Positions 1 to 7,881 are shown, numbered from the stretch's first letter. The stretch: 64,000 nt of DNA from Rubrivivax sp. (GCA_019635315.1 JAHBZT010000004.1:434001-498000), one strand, 5' to 3'. Notes: a model not told the origin generated them from the letters alone. A program made the numbers and translations.

Positions 1-401
1 GTGACGGGGACACGCTGTACCTGCAGGTGGAAGGAGCCCAGGTGCGCGTGCGGCTGGCGAGGATCGACGCGCCGGAAAAGAAGCAGGCGTTCGGCCGGCG
101 CTCGGAACAGTCGCTGCGGGAACTGGTGTGGAAGCGCGTCGTCACCGCGAAGTGGCACCAGCTCGATCGCTACGGGCGACCGATCGCCGAGATCTTCGTC
201 GACGAGTTCGACGTCAACGCGGAGCAGGTCCGCCGCGGCATGGCCTGGGTCTATCGCGCCTACTCGCGGGATCCCGAGCTCGTCCGGCTCGAGGAGGAAG
301 CGCGGGCCGAGCGCCGGGGGCTCTGGGCGGAGCCGAACCCAGTGGCACCCTGGGTGTGGCGCAAGCAGCACTTGGCGACTGGGGACGTGTTGCCGCGCTG
401 A
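1..401 (+). CDS. Thermonuclease (SNase) family protein, 5' end outside window
   Basis: The frame is open from base 3 and the N-terminus is cut by the window edge, leaving 132 residues. The staphylococcal-nuclease signature is clear: DGDTL at the start, then VRLARIDAPE holding the calcium-binding Asp and the catalytic Arg and Glu region, an FGRRSEQSL helix, LDRYGRP with the second catalytic Arg, and the end motif GMAWVYRAY. Family members are calcium-dependent nucleases of DNA and RNA, usually exported; the signal peptide would lie in the missing part. Such genes are frequent on MOBH elements. The next gene starts 45 bases downstream on the same strand. Confidence 0.9.
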   Translation, partial: DGDTLYLQVEGAQVRVRLARIDAPEKKQAFGRRSEQSLRELVWKRVVTAKWHQLDRYGRPIAEIFVDEFDVNAEQVRRGMAWVYRAYSRDPELVRLEEEARAERRGLWAEPNPVAPWVWRKQHLATGDVLPR

Positions 402-446
402 ACGAGCCGGCGATGCGTGGAGCTTGTTGGCTGAAGGGAGACGAAG

Positions 447-1226
447 ATGAAGTCCATGTGGGTCGTCATGGTCGCGGTCGTCGCGTTCGGCGGCTGGCGG
501 TTGGCGGAAGCGCAGCCGGCGGCGCCCATCGAACAGCAGGTTGTGCTGAACGACGACGCTGCCAGGGTGCTCAAAGATCTGAACCCGGAGCGCCTTCGGC
601 TGACCGCGCGACGCTACTCGAGCAGCTCGGCCGCCGAGGAGTCCTACAAGCGGCTGGAGGGCGCACTCGCCGATCTCGCCGAGAGCCGCGGCGTGCGCAG
701 CGCGGGGAACGGCGGCGAAGCGACCCTGCTCGCGGAGATCGACTCGACGTTTTACGTCTACACCAACCGGTTCAATGCCCGGCTGGTGCGGCTCACCGAG
801 TACACCGAGGCGCAAACGGCGAGCGCCACAGGAGGCCCATCCGTCGCGGCTGACAAGCCGGTCGACGTCTTGCGGATCGCCGCCGGCGCGCTCGGCATCG
901 TGCGCGGCTGGATCTCGCCGTCCTTCGGCAGCTACATGATGGCCGGCGGCGCGGCCCCTGCGCTGTTCGGCTCCGGGGATGCGCCGCGTCGGCTGTTCGT
1001 CGCCGGCCGAGAGCGCTACGAGCGTGGCGAGCAGGAGGTCAACACCAGGGTTAGGATCCTGCGTGACGGCACGGTTGTGGCGGCATTCTCGGTGCGCTGC
1101 TGGACGCAAGGCGATGCGCCGCCTTTTCGGATCGACGAGCTCGTGTCCGCCAACTGGACCGAGGTTCTGAGCCAGCTGGGAGCGCCGCCGGCGTCCGGTG
1201 GCGGGAAGGCGCCACAAAACGAGTGA
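447..1226 (+). CDS. Exported protein of unknown function
   Basis: The product has 259 residues. It starts at an ATG preceded by GGGAG at good spacing and has a signal peptide over about residues 1-22 (short basic start, VVMVAVVAFGGW core, cleavage near AEAQ). The mature part is soluble-looking, with charged helices, an aromatic stretch STFYVYTNRF near residue 97, and a Gly-Ala-rich hydrophobic segment near residue 165. I recognise no family. It follows the thermonuclease gene closely and may share its transcript. It probably acts in the periplasm. Confidence 0.8.
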   Translation: MKSMWVVMVAVVAFGGWRLAEAQPAAPIEQQVVLNDDAARVLKDLNPERLRLTARRYSSSSAAEESYKRLEGALADLAESRGVRSAGNGGEATLLAEIDSTFYVYTNRFNARLVRLTEYTEAQTASATGGPSVAADKPVDVLRIAAGALGIVRGWISPSFGSYMMAGGAAPALFGSGDAPRRLFVAGRERYERGEQEVNTRVRILRDGTVVAAFSVRCWTQGDAPPFRIDELVSANWTEVLSQLGAPPASGGGKAPQNE

Positions 1227-1292
1227 CGCGCGCGGAAAGTCGGCCGTCACCCCTAGCGTGACCTCGGCCGCCGGGAAGAGACGGCAGAAAAG

Positions 1293-1316
1293 AAAAAACC
1301 CCGGCAAGCCGGGGTT
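1293..1316 (-). terminator. Rho-independent terminator for the small-gene operon
   Basis: Nine-base arms (1297-1305 and 1308-1316) separated by two bases form a perfect GC-rich stem. Read on the minus strand it is followed by six T. It begins exactly at the stop codon of the 72-residue gene, so it ends the minus-strand operon. The plus-strand gene ending at 1226 converges on it. Confidence 0.85.
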
Positions 1317-1534
1317 CAAGTCTTGGAGCGAGCTTCTTTGCGACCTCCGAAGTCGGGGAAGAGCGGGTGCCGCGGCGGATGATCCATCGCGGCTCTCTCG
1401 CGCAACCTGCTGCAGTAGGCCAGGACCATGACAGAAGTCCCCCAGACCGTGAGCGCCAGCCAGGCGATCGCCAGTCCGGCCAAGTCAGGGTCAGTGTTGA
1501 GGGCGCTTGCCACGGATTCCAGAAGTGCTTGCAT
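1316..1534 (-). CDS. Small membrane protein of unknown function
   Basis: This 72-residue protein begins MQALLESVAS and has one clear membrane segment (about residues 18-42, LAGLAIAWLALTVWG onward) followed by a basic tail. A longer reading frame exists upstream, but this ATG is preferred because the upstream extension is arginine-serine-rich shadow sequence. Its start overlaps the end of the preceding minus-strand gene by 44 bases and it ends at a strong terminator, which supports a real operon. No family recognised. Confidence 0.55.
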   Translation of the reverse strand: MQALLESVASALNTDPDLAGLAIAWLALTVWGTSVMVLAYCSRLRERAAMDHPPRHPLFPDFGGRKEARSKT

Positions 1535-1808
1535 GTCGCTGCTCCTCGGGCTCTTGCGAGCCCTTCTTCTCCTCGATGCTGAGGAGAATGACGGCCAGGG
1601 TCTGAGCGACCAGCCAGCCGACCACCACGATGACCATGTAGGCCAGCGAGCCCTTGGCGAAGCCAAGGTATGCGTTCGCTGCCGCCAAGATCCACGACGC
1701 CTTCTTCAGCGCATCGGCTGCGCTGATGCGGGCCTCCTTGTTGAAGAAGATCGTGAGGCGACGGCGCTGCTCGACCTTGAGTCGAGCACGTTCGGTGCGA
1801 GGTGCCAT
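1491..1808 (-). CDS. Small membrane protein of unknown function
   Basis: The product has 105 residues: a strongly basic N-terminus (MAPRTERARLKVEQRRR), an amphipathic stretch, then one or two membrane segments around residues 45-85 (AYMVIVVVGWLVAQTLAVILL), and a charged tail. It is upstream of, and overlaps, another small membrane-protein gene, so the two are probably cotranscribed. No family recognised. Translation frames on the other strand across this interval look like shadows. Confidence 0.6.
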   Translation of the reverse strand: MAPRTERARLKVEQRRRLTIFFNKEARISAADALKKASWILAAANAYLGFAKGSLAYMVIVVVGWLVAQTLAVILLSIEEKKGSQEPEEQRHASTSGIRGKRPQH

Positions 1809-1926
1809 ACGAGACGTCCTTTCTTGTTGTCGAAGAGAGCGCCTCCACCCGACCGGGGAATGGTGCGCCCCGCTCGGGTTCTGAGAATGCAGGTGTCGCA
1901 CACCTGCGTGATTCGCGGCCACTGTC

Positions 1927-2190
1927 TCAGGCCGCCGCTCGCACCGGTTCTGCGGGCGTGAGCCACGGCGCCAGGTACTCCTGGGTGGCCGTGGAACCGA
2001 CGGGCTCGGCCTGTTGCTGGCGCAACAGGTGCCCGAGCTTGAGCAGCAGATGACGACCGTGCTCGGCGACATCCTCGGGTGCATCCAGCACACCGTTGTG
2101 AACCACTTCAATGTAGTGGCTGAGCATCGGCGCCGGCGCACTCGCGGCGTCGAGCTCGATCATCGTCAGTGCTTCATTCGTCATCGTCAT
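1927..2190 (-). CDS. Small unknown protein
   Basis: An 87-residue acidic protein starting MTMTNEALTMIELDAASA; the two early ATGs are six bases apart. It contains an HYIEVVHNGVLDAPEDVAEH segment that reads like a genuine folded protein. The frame extends further upstream, but that part is basic and disordered. It lies 118 bases upstream of the two small membrane-protein genes on the same strand and may head their operon. No function can be given. Confidence 0.55.
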   Translation of the reverse strand: MTMTNEALTMIELDAASAPAPMLSHYIEVVHNGVLDAPEDVAEHGRHLLLKLGHLLRQQQAEPVGSTATQEYLAPWLTPAEPVRAAA

Positions 2191-2295
2191 GACTTGGATC
2201 CTTCGGGAGAATCGTTGCACCTCGACGTGCCACACTCTTGACTGCCGTGCGCAGCAGCTGCTGCGCACGAGCAACGAGATCCGCAGGACATCGAG

Positions 2296-2511
2296 ATGCT
2301 TCGCCTTGGCAACACCATCCGGCTCACCCGACGGGAGGTCGAGCGCTTCACGAAGATCACCGGCATGCCGCCAGCGGACGTGAAGACGCTCGACGACCTC
2401 GACGAGTACATCGGGAAATGCAAGGCCCATTTCTGGGGCGTGTCCGAGGACACGCGCTTCCTGCACTTCCTTCTGGACGAGGAACGCTCACGCTGCCTTG
2501 GCGCTGCGTGA
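2296..2511 (+). CDS. Small unknown protein
   Basis: A 71-residue protein, one of the few plus-strand genes in the cluster. Its sequence (RREVERFTKITGMPPADV, then a Trp-containing KAHFWGVSEDTRFL region) has balanced composition typical of a real soluble protein. An AGGA-containing site lies shortly before the ATG. Its end overlaps the convergent 171-residue gene by 24 bases. Function unknown. Confidence 0.5.
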   Translation: MLRLGNTIRLTRREVERFTKITGMPPADVKTLDDLDEYIGKCKAHFWGVSEDTRFLHFLLDEERSRCLGAA

Positions 2512-3003
2512 CTCCCCGGTTTCGCCCGCCGCGGCGCCCGCGACATCGGCGCCGGAAGTGAACCGACCTTTCGCGTGTGCGAAGTCCGGGTCGCTGCGCA
2601 GAGCCGAAGTGCGGGCCTTGGCGGGCTCCCTGCGAACAGGGGGCATGGCTTCGACGGCGACGCTTGCACCGAGGGACAGTGCAGCGCGCAGAAGGCGAAG
2701 CGGGCCGAGGACCATGAAGTCCAGGGCATGGCGCACGAAGGCACCGATGCGCTCGATCCGTGCGTCGGCGGCCTTCTGCTCGCGCAGGGTCGTCTTCGCC
2801 CGGATGTACAGCGCCAGGTGGGTGCGCTTGGATTGCAGATCGGCGTCGAGCTGCTTGACCACTTCCTCGGCGGTGGAGGTCTGGCCGATGGCTGCGTACA
2901 GCTGTGACCAGGCCCGGTCCTCCTCGGCGTAGCGCCGATTCGGAGCCGGCGTGTACTGCCGCGGCTCGGGTTGATGCTGCTCGTTGCTGAGGGCTTCGGG
3001 CAT
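2488..3003 (-). CDS. Unknown protein
   Basis: The product has 171 residues from the start MPEALSNEQHQPEP; the open frame continues upstream but that extension is Arg-rich and unlikely. A Pro-Gln-rich head is followed by a helical, probably coiled region (TAEEVVKQLDADLQSKRT, LREQKAADARIERIGAF) and a hydrophobic helix DFMVLGPLRLLRAALSLG that could touch the membrane. The tail is Ala-Gly-rich. It converges with the small plus-strand gene. No family recognised. Confidence 0.55.
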   Translation of the reverse strand: MPEALSNEQHQPEPRQYTPAPNRRYAEEDRAWSQLYAAIGQTSTAEEVVKQLDADLQSKRTHLALYIRAKTTLREQKAADARIERIGAFVRHALDFMVLGPLRLLRAALSLGASVAVEAMPPVRREPAKARTSALRSDPDFAHAKGRFTSGADVAGAAAGETGESRSAKAA

Positions 3004-3248
3004 GGCGTCTCTCCTGTGTCGAGCAGGGAGACGAACCGTCCTCTGGCGGGGACAGCCGGTCCCCGCTGGGGTAGCATGGAACACCGCTTGCGCGGCACCC
3101 CACATGAAAGCCTTCACGATGACTCGCTCAGGCACTTCTCTTCACGCGGTCGATGGCGGACGGGCCGCGCTCGAGAGGGAGTTGTTGTGGGCGGCGGTCT
3201 TGAACCGGCCCACGTTCGAGTCCCTGCTGAGGCGGCTTACCCGTGCGG

Positions 3249-3458
3249 CTAACGACGCTCTTGCGAGCGTGTCGCCAGGTTCTGACGAATCAGGACCTCC
3301 TCATCGATCAGGCGCAGCATCCGACGCAGATCGGAGCGAACGCCCGGCTCAGTGACGGCGGCCTGCGTGGAACGCAGCCGCTGCTTCACCTGAGCCAGCT
3401 CACCCTCGTTGGCATCGTCGAGCCAGCGAAGGAACTGCTTCCACTCGTCCTTGTCCAT
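3249..3458 (-). CDS. Small charged helical protein, unknown
   Basis: A 69-residue protein (MDKDEWKQFLRWLDDANEGE at the start) made almost entirely of charged amphipathic helix, suggesting a small regulator or an adaptor, though no domain is recognisable. It starts 6 bases after the stop of the next upstream minus-strand gene, so the two are probably cotranscribed. Confidence 0.55.
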   Translation of the reverse strand: MDKDEWKQFLRWLDDANEGELAQVKQRLRSTQAAVTEPGVRSDLRRMLRLIDEEVLIRQNLATRSQERR

Positions 3459-3464
3459 TTGCGT

Positions 3465-3629
3465 TCACGCAGCCAGGGGCTGCGCAGCGCGCTGGACAAC
3501 TGCGTCGATCGATTGACGGCGGATCGGCGCGAGCAGGGCGGGGAGCTTCACGGTCGGCACCGCGGCGAGCGGGGCACGGCCGGAACCGCCAAGCAGGCGG
3601 CACACGAGTCGAGACGTGTTGGTCGACAT
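3465..3629 (-). CDS. Very small basic protein, unknown
   Basis: A 54-residue Arg-Ala-rich protein beginning MSTNTSRLVCRLLGG. The start is chosen for the strong ribosome site AAAGGAGAACGACC directly before it. It heads a two-gene minus-strand unit with the 69-residue gene. The sequence alone would not convince; the ribosome site and tight spacing are the support. Confidence 0.45.
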   Translation of the reverse strand: MSTNTSRLVCRLLGGSGRAPLAAVPTVKLPALLAPIRRQSIDAVVQRAAQPLAA

Positions 3630-4370
3630 GGTCGTTCTCCTTTGCATGAGCAAAAGGGAACACCACGCCCCCTGGATTGGAGAAACGATGTTCCCCATTC
3701 CGGGTTGCAGGCGCCGCGGACGCGGGCCCAGAAATGGCGAGAAGACCCAAGCCGAAGCATTGGGTCCTTCGCACGATCAGGAAGGCTGTGGCCTTCCCCA
3801 GGATGAGCAGCCCGTCATGAACGGGCTGCGACTTCGGTGACTCGCCATCCGCGAGGAACGACGTGTCGAGACGCGAAGTGCTGCAGGCGAATTGCAGCGG
3901 CTCCTTCGAGCCCACTGATGGTTCGCCATCAATCACCGTGTCGTCGAGCGCAGCTGACAGCTGCCGGCGACACGACCTTCGAACCGCGGAGTGATCAGCG
4001 GCTCGACGATGCGAACAGCGCTTGACGCGCCGTCCAGTCCCTTGCGGGGTTCATCGCTTGCGCGACATGGCCAACGAGTGGCCGGTCCTAGTGCGGGTCA
4101 CGACCGCTAACGCCAAGGTGCAGGTGCCCCTCGGGACTTCACATCAGAACCGACGACGGTCCGAGATGAAGGCTGTGTCAGCACGAACGCCAACAGGAAG
4201 CCCGGTTAGTCTGCCACCGAAGCGGGCGCGCTGGTAGTCCCGTCGCACGCGTGTCGCATGCACATCGGTGTCGATCCGGCCACTTCGTGGCCGACGCTTC
4301 CGGGCGAAGAGGCGCGGCGGGTGGCGCACAGGGTTGATCGGTCTCGAAGAGGCTCAACACTGGCAGCACC
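3630..4370. other. Gene-free region with small hairpins
   Basis: I see no convincing gene in these 740 bases. It holds two compact hairpins: arms 3744-3750/3760-3766 with a CTTCGG-type loop on the minus strand, and arms 3807-3815/3821-3829 with a five-base loop. It also holds one copy of a 20-base sequence (4093-4112) repeated at 13041. It separates the minus-strand small-gene cluster from the plus-strand modification cluster, so promoters for both probably lie here, but no clear -35/-10 pair was found. Confidence 0.5.
4093..4112 (+). repeat. 20-base direct repeat, copy 1
   Basis: The sequence GCGGGTCACGACCGCTAACG occurs here and, identically and in the same orientation, at 13041-13060. Both copies lie in gene-free DNA. 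The match stops exactly at both ends. Function unknown. Confidence 0.8.
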
Positions 4371-4658
4371 ATGAATCTCACCTCGCGGACAAGCATGGCG
4401 GAGATGGCCCGCCGGATCTTCAGCACGCTGTCGGGCACGTCGGGCGAACTCGTACCGGGGCCCTTCGAGGGAAGCGACGCGCAGCTGGCGTTGACGCTGC
4501 CCAACGGCGCTCTCGTTTCGGTGCTGCCCGACGTCGACTTGCCCGCCATGTACGAGATCGTCCGCCTCGACACGATGGCTCTCCTCGGGGACAAGTTGAC
4601 CAGTGACCGCGTCATCGACCTCCTCATGGAGGAGGCGGGCCTGGCCGCCGGCTCCTGA
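4371..4658 (+). CDS. Small unknown protein
   Basis: A 95-residue protein; an internal ATG at 4395 is an alternative start because no clear ribosome site precedes the first. It has a beta-rich middle (QLALTLPNGALVSVLPDVD) and an acidic C-terminus. It starts a plus-strand run of four genes that ends with the Mom-like and DpdA-like proteins, with 12 bases to the next gene. No family recognised. Confidence 0.65.
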   Translation: MNLTSRTSMAEMARRIFSTLSGTSGELVPGPFEGSDAQLALTLPNGALVSVLPDVDLPAMYEIVRLDTMALLGDKLTSDRVIDLLMEEAGLAAGS

Positions 4659-4670
4659 GGCAACCGGGTC

Positions 4671-5147
4671 ATGGGTTACCTCAATCCCCTCATGAGGCTG
4701 CCGGCCGCACGGGCACTTAAGGGCCTGAGCGAAAGGGAGCGCGGCGCACTGCGCTCGTTGCTGCTCGACTTGCGCGGCCAGGCCAATGCCGAAGCGGAAG
4801 CGGCTTGGGCAAGGCGCAAGGGTCCCATGGCTTGCTACTGGCGCGCCGTGGCCACCTATGCGCGGCACATCGCTCACCTGCTGAAGGGAGGCGATGTGCC
4901 ATCGATTGCCGAGCGCGGCGAGGTCCGGCGCCTGTTGGTCGAGCTCGACATCGCGCGTCGCCAAGTCGAGGACTTCATCGCTGCAGCACGCTCCGCGGTC
5001 CCGGAGGCCGAGCATCCGAAGCACGATTCGCCGCACAACTGGGCGTGGCAGGTACGCCTGCTCGGACAGGATCGGCGAGCAGCGTATGAGCAACTGGAGC
5101 AGGTACGGCAAGAGCTCGGGCGCGCACCGCGGACGGTGGTCGCATGA
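4671..5147 (+). CDS. Unknown helical protein next to Mom-like gene
   Basis: The product has 158 residues and is largely alpha-helical and basic (LSERERGALRSLLLDLRGQA near the start, then IARRQVEDFIAAARSA). It has no signal peptide. Its stop overlaps the start of the Mom-like gene in the form ATGA, so the two are almost certainly translationally coupled and may work together. Phage mom is paired with a small gene, com, but I see no zinc-finger resembling Com here. Confidence 0.7.
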   Translation: MGYLNPLMRLPAARALKGLSERERGALRSLLLDLRGQANAEAEAAWARRKGPMACYWRAVATYARHIAHLLKGGDVPSIAERGEVRRLLVELDIARRQVEDFIAAARSAVPEAEHPKHDSPHNWAWQVRLLGQDRRAAYEQLEQVRQELGRAPRTVVA

Positions 5148-5983
5148 GGGCCGCCCAGTTGGGGCAGCAGCTCTCGCTGTTCGGATCGTGTCAACGGTGG
5201 CGACGTGGTCGAGAAGCCTTTCGGCCTGCAGGCGAGCCCTTCGAGCCGACGAGGTACTGCGTCGAGCAGATAGCCTTCTCCACGGCCAAGCGATTCGTCC
5301 TCGAGCACCACTACAGCGGCACGATGCCCGCCGCGCGCCTCGAGTTGGGGCTGCTCGAGAAGCCGTCTCGCTGGCGCCGCGAAGAGGTCGCCGGCGTGAT
5401 CGTCCTCTCGGTGCCGGTTCAGGAACGCGCCATACCCGCCTGGTTTGACGGCATGCATCCTCGATTGGGGATCGAGATCGGGCGCCTCGTCCTGCTGGAC
5501 GACGTGCCGGGAAACGGCGAGACCTGGTTCCTGGGAAGAGCGTTCCGTCTCATGCGAAAGCTGCTGCCCGAAGTGCGGGGCGTGCTGTCCTATTGCGATC
5601 CGCTGGAGCGTCGCGATGCGGACGGACGTGTCGTGAAGCGAGGCCATATCGGAACCGTGTACCGCGCGTTCAACGGCCGGTACGTAGGACGCTCATCGGC
5701 GCGGGTCATCACGGTCTCGCGCGATGGAAGGTGCGTCAGCGAACGCGCGTTGTCCAAGATCCGCGGTGACGAACAAGGTGCTGCGTACGCGGTACGGCAG
5801 CTCACCGACATGGGAGCCCCTGCGAGAGACGAAGGCGAGAGCGGAGCCGCCTACGTCGAGCGTGCGCTGCGCGCCGGCGGCTTCTCGCGCGTACGACACC
5901 CCGGCAATCTGACCTTCACGTGGCGCGTGGACGGCGCGCAGGCTCGTGATCCGTTGAACCGCCAGGCGAGCCCCGTAGGCTGA
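5144..5983 (+). CDS. Mom-like DNA-modifying acyltransferase-fold protein
   Basis: This 279-residue protein has the order of motifs seen in phage Mu Mom and relatives: an N-terminal helix ending EHHYSG (residues about 54-59), a beta strand GVIVLSVP, an E-x-GRLVL strand, the NGETWFLGRAFRLMRK helix near residues 114-129, then GVLSYCDP (146-153) and GHIGTVYRAFNGRY. Mom converts adenine in DNA to a carbamoylmethyl form that resists restriction, using a GNAT-like fold. About 65 C-terminal residues look like an extra domain. The stop of the upstream gene overlaps its start, and the DpdA-like gene follows after 21 bases. The family call is by motif pattern only; activity is inferred. Confidence 0.7.
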   Translation: MRAAQLGQQLSLFGSCQRWRRGREAFRPAGEPFEPTRYCVEQIAFSTAKRFVLEHHYSGTMPAARLELGLLEKPSRWRREEVAGVIVLSVPVQERAIPAWFDGMHPRLGIEIGRLVLLDDVPGNGETWFLGRAFRLMRKLLPEVRGVLSYCDPLERRDADGRVVKRGHIGTVYRAFNGRYVGRSSARVITVSRDGRCVSERALSKIRGDEQGAAYAVRQLTDMGAPARDEGESGAAYVERALRAGGFSRVRHPGNLTFTWRVDGAQARDPLNRQASPVG

Positions 5984-6004
5984 AGGCAGCAAGGAGGTTC
6001 GAAG

Positions 6005-6982
6005 ATGGTGACGCAGCAGGCGCCGGGCCTTCCGTCTGGGCTCGTGAACGCGCCGTTCGAGCAGGACGGCAAGTTCGTGATGCGCATCGGCATTCCGCAC
6101 AGGAGTGGACGTCTCGCGTTCCATGCCTTCAACGAGGGTTACGCCGCGATGGTGAGTGCGAGCGCGTTCTGGAACCACAGGGCGGGCGCCTTCCGTGTAC
6201 CCGGCTCTACCGACCTGCAGGAAGTCGACTTCGCGCTCGACAGCGCCGGATTCACGGCAATGCAGTTGTGGAAAGCGAAGGGCACGCAGCCCGGCATGGC
6301 CGGCGTGTTTCCGTGGAGCTACGCGCAGTACGTTGAGCTCGCATCGATGAGCGGTGCGAGTTGGTGGTCGCAGCCGGACCTGTGCTGCGAGCCGGAGATC
6401 GCGGCCAATCGGGACGAAGTGGACTATCGAGTCCGGGCGACCGCGACGCTGCTGGAAGGCGTCCTGCGCATCGTCTACGGGTGGCAGAACGAACTGGCGA
6501 GGACGTGCTCGCCGCGCACGGTGGCCAACATGCTGCCTCCGCCGGTGCCGGTGATCCAGGGGTGGTCGCCGGACGACTACCTGCGCAGTCTCGATCTGCT
6601 GGACAAAGTCTGGTCGCGGTGGCAGCCCTGGCTCGCGCCGCCCGCGCTGATCGGCGTGGGTTCGGTCTGCCGCAGGCACCTCCATCACCCGAAGCATGGG
6701 CTGCTTGCCGTGCTCGCACGCGTGGAGGGTGCGCTGCCCGCGGGCTCACGTGTCCACCTGTTCGGCGTGAAGGGCGCCAGCCTCCCGCACCTGAAGATGT
6801 GCGACTGGATTGCCTCCGCCGACTCGATGGCGTACGACGATGGGGCACGGCGCCGCGCGTGGCGCGATGGCCGCTCGAACACGGTGGGCCATCGCACAGC
6901 CGAGATGAGCCGCTGGATGGCCAGGTCCGCGCGGCAGGTCGCTCCGGCGCTCGGGGATCAGTACCGGCTTCGATTCGGGTGA
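6005..6982 (+). CDS. TGT/DpdA-like (queuine tRNA-ribosyltransferase-like) protein
   Basis: A 325-residue protein with a strong AAGGAGG ribosome site. Motifs match the tRNA-guanine-transglycosylase-like group that includes DpdA, which inserts 7-deazaguanines into DNA: PDLCCE near residue 125, IGVGSVCRR near 217, the strand VHLFGVKG near 252, and SADSMAYD near 272, which carries the Asp expected at the nucleophile position of TGT enzymes. It follows the Mom-like gene in the same operon. It could act on DNA or RNA; no genes for making 7-deazaguanine (folE, queD, queE, queC) are in the window, so substrate supply would have to come from the host. Confidence 0.65.
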   Translation: MVTQQAPGLPSGLVNAPFEQDGKFVMRIGIPHRSGRLAFHAFNEGYAAMVSASAFWNHRAGAFRVPGSTDLQEVDFALDSAGFTAMQLWKAKGTQPGMAGVFPWSYAQYVELASMSGASWWSQPDLCCEPEIAANRDEVDYRVRATATLLEGVLRIVYGWQNELARTCSPRTVANMLPPPVPVIQGWSPDDYLRSLDLLDKVWSRWQPWLAPPALIGVGSVCRRHLHHPKHGLLAVLARVEGALPAGSRVHLFGVKGASLPHLKMCDWIASADSMAYDDGARRRAWRDGRSNTVGHRTAEMSRWMARSARQVAPALGDQYRLRFG

Positions 6983-7017
6983 CGGACCGGCCGGCGCATG
7001 GCGGCCGCGGACCGGTT

Positions 7018-7539
7018 CTAAGAATGACCATCGCTGCGATCGTCAGGAAGGCCGACGCCATCGGCCGGGCCGAACAGCGGAGGTGGATCGCGCCGCTCGT
7101 CGGCTTGCGGCGCAAGCAGTGAGGCCCCTTGCAGCGTCCAATCAGGCGCCGGCGACGGCGCAGGTGCGGCCTGCGATGCACAACCGGACAGGGTCGACCC
7201 GGTGAACATCGGCGTCCGCTCGTTGCTCGCGTGTTCATCGAACAGGTTCATGCGCGCCGGACCGAGTCCCCAGACGCTGAGGGCGTTCTCGCCTGGCGCC
7301 GCACGCCTGGCCTTGGACAGGTTCGCCTTTCGCTGTCGTGTCGAGCCGGGCGGAACGGCGCGTTCCTGACGAAGCAGGCGACGCTCGAGTTCCGACGGGC
7401 CGGCGCCGTCGAGTTCGGTGCGGAGCCGTTGCCCCGTTGGCGCCGGCCTTGGCTCCTGGTCAACGAATCGCTCAATGCGCTGCTGCGTAATGCTCAAGCT
7501 GCGCAGACCTCGTTTGATTCGCTCAAGTAGCTTGCCCAC
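7018..7539 (-). CDS. Unknown protein downstream of disrupted integrase
   Basis: The product has 173 residues with a GTG start preceded by GAGGGGAA at good spacing. The first 100 residues are charged and helical (LLERIKRGLRSLSITQQR); the rest is Ala-Pro-rich and disordered. It overlaps the stop of the preceding small gene by 17 bases, and both lie downstream of the native end of the split integrase gene. Low sequence complexity leaves some doubt that it is expressed. Confidence 0.45.
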   Translation of the reverse strand: MGKLLERIKRGLRSLSITQQRIERFVDQEPRPAPTGQRLRTELDGAGPSELERRLLRQERAVPPGSTRQRKANLSKARRAAPGENALSVWGLGPARMNLFDEHASNERTPMFTGSTLSGCASQAAPAPSPAPDWTLQGASLLAPQADERRDPPPLFGPADGVGLPDDRSDGHS

Positions 7540-7696
7540 AGGGTTCCCCTCGCTGCGACTTGCCTGTCCGATGTTGTTCGCTCGCGCGAAGTCGGTCCAG
7601 TCGAAATCCCGCCCGGAACCGCGTCCGAAGGCCTGGGGTCGCTGCTGGCGGATGCGCGAAAAACTTCGCGACCATCACGTGGCCAGTCGTCAGCAT
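7523..7696 (-). CDS. Very small basic protein, unknown
   Basis: A 57-residue Arg-rich protein with the start MLTTGHVM; a second in-frame ATG lies nine bases upstream. The ribosome site GAAGGAG is well placed. It begins just after the native stop codon of the integrase remnant (7711) and so was originally the next gene in the integrase transcript. Function unknown. Confidence 0.4.
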   Translation of the reverse strand: MLTTGHVMVAKFFAHPPAATPGLRTRFRAGFRLDRLRASEQHRTGKSQRGEPCGQAT

Positions 7697-7710
7697 GGTG
7701 GTCATCTCCT

Positions 7711-7770
7711 TCAGGTCGGGTCGTTTGCCGCCGAGGGAAGCGGCCGCGTGCCAGGGCTGCCTAAGTAGCA
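7711..7770 (-). pseudogene. Severed 3' end of the split tyrosine recombinase gene
   Basis: These 20 codons, read on the minus strand, give CYLGSPGTRPLPSAANDPT and a stop. The first four residues repeat the catalytic-tyrosine motif CYLG found at the cut end of the integrase gene at 11325-11336, and the DNA there is the same apart from one base over 12. This is the original C-terminus of that integrase, moved about 3.5 kb away by the RIT insertion. Confidence 0.8.
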
Positions 7771-7771
7771 C
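7760..7771 (+). repeat. Direct repeat flanking the RIT element, left
   Basis: CCTAAGTAGCAC here matches CCTAAATAGCAC at 11326-11337. On the minus strand both encode the end of the CYL motif of the split integrase. Likely recombination site of the RIT element. Confidence 0.75.
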
Positions 7772-7795
7772 AAATGTGCTGCAGCACATATGCGT

Positions 7796-7831
7796 TATTT
7801 AGGTTCGTCCGCGGTTATGCGCAGCAAGGCC
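7796..7831 (+). repeat. RIT terminal inverted repeat, left
   Basis: Thirty-six bases identical to the reverse complement of 11298-11333, starting TATTTAGGTTCG and ending AAGGCC. Beyond the 36 bases the two ends stay similar for about ten more bases with gaps. Expected to be the recombinase binding region. Confidence 0.9.
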
Positions 7832-7881
7832 CGCAAAGCCCCGCCCGTCGGGGAGTCCGATGACGCTGTCTCCGCATAACA

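Noticed and set aside
1-401. Broken thermonuclease gene
   Set aside because: The missing N-terminus is explained by the window edge; the visible part is intact and in frame.
3103-3355. Possible small plus-strand gene with ERELLWAAVLNRPTFES
   Set aside because: Part of the translation looks protein-like, but it overlaps the 69-residue minus-strand gene, ends in a disordered tail and has no clear ribosome site. Left undecided rather than called.
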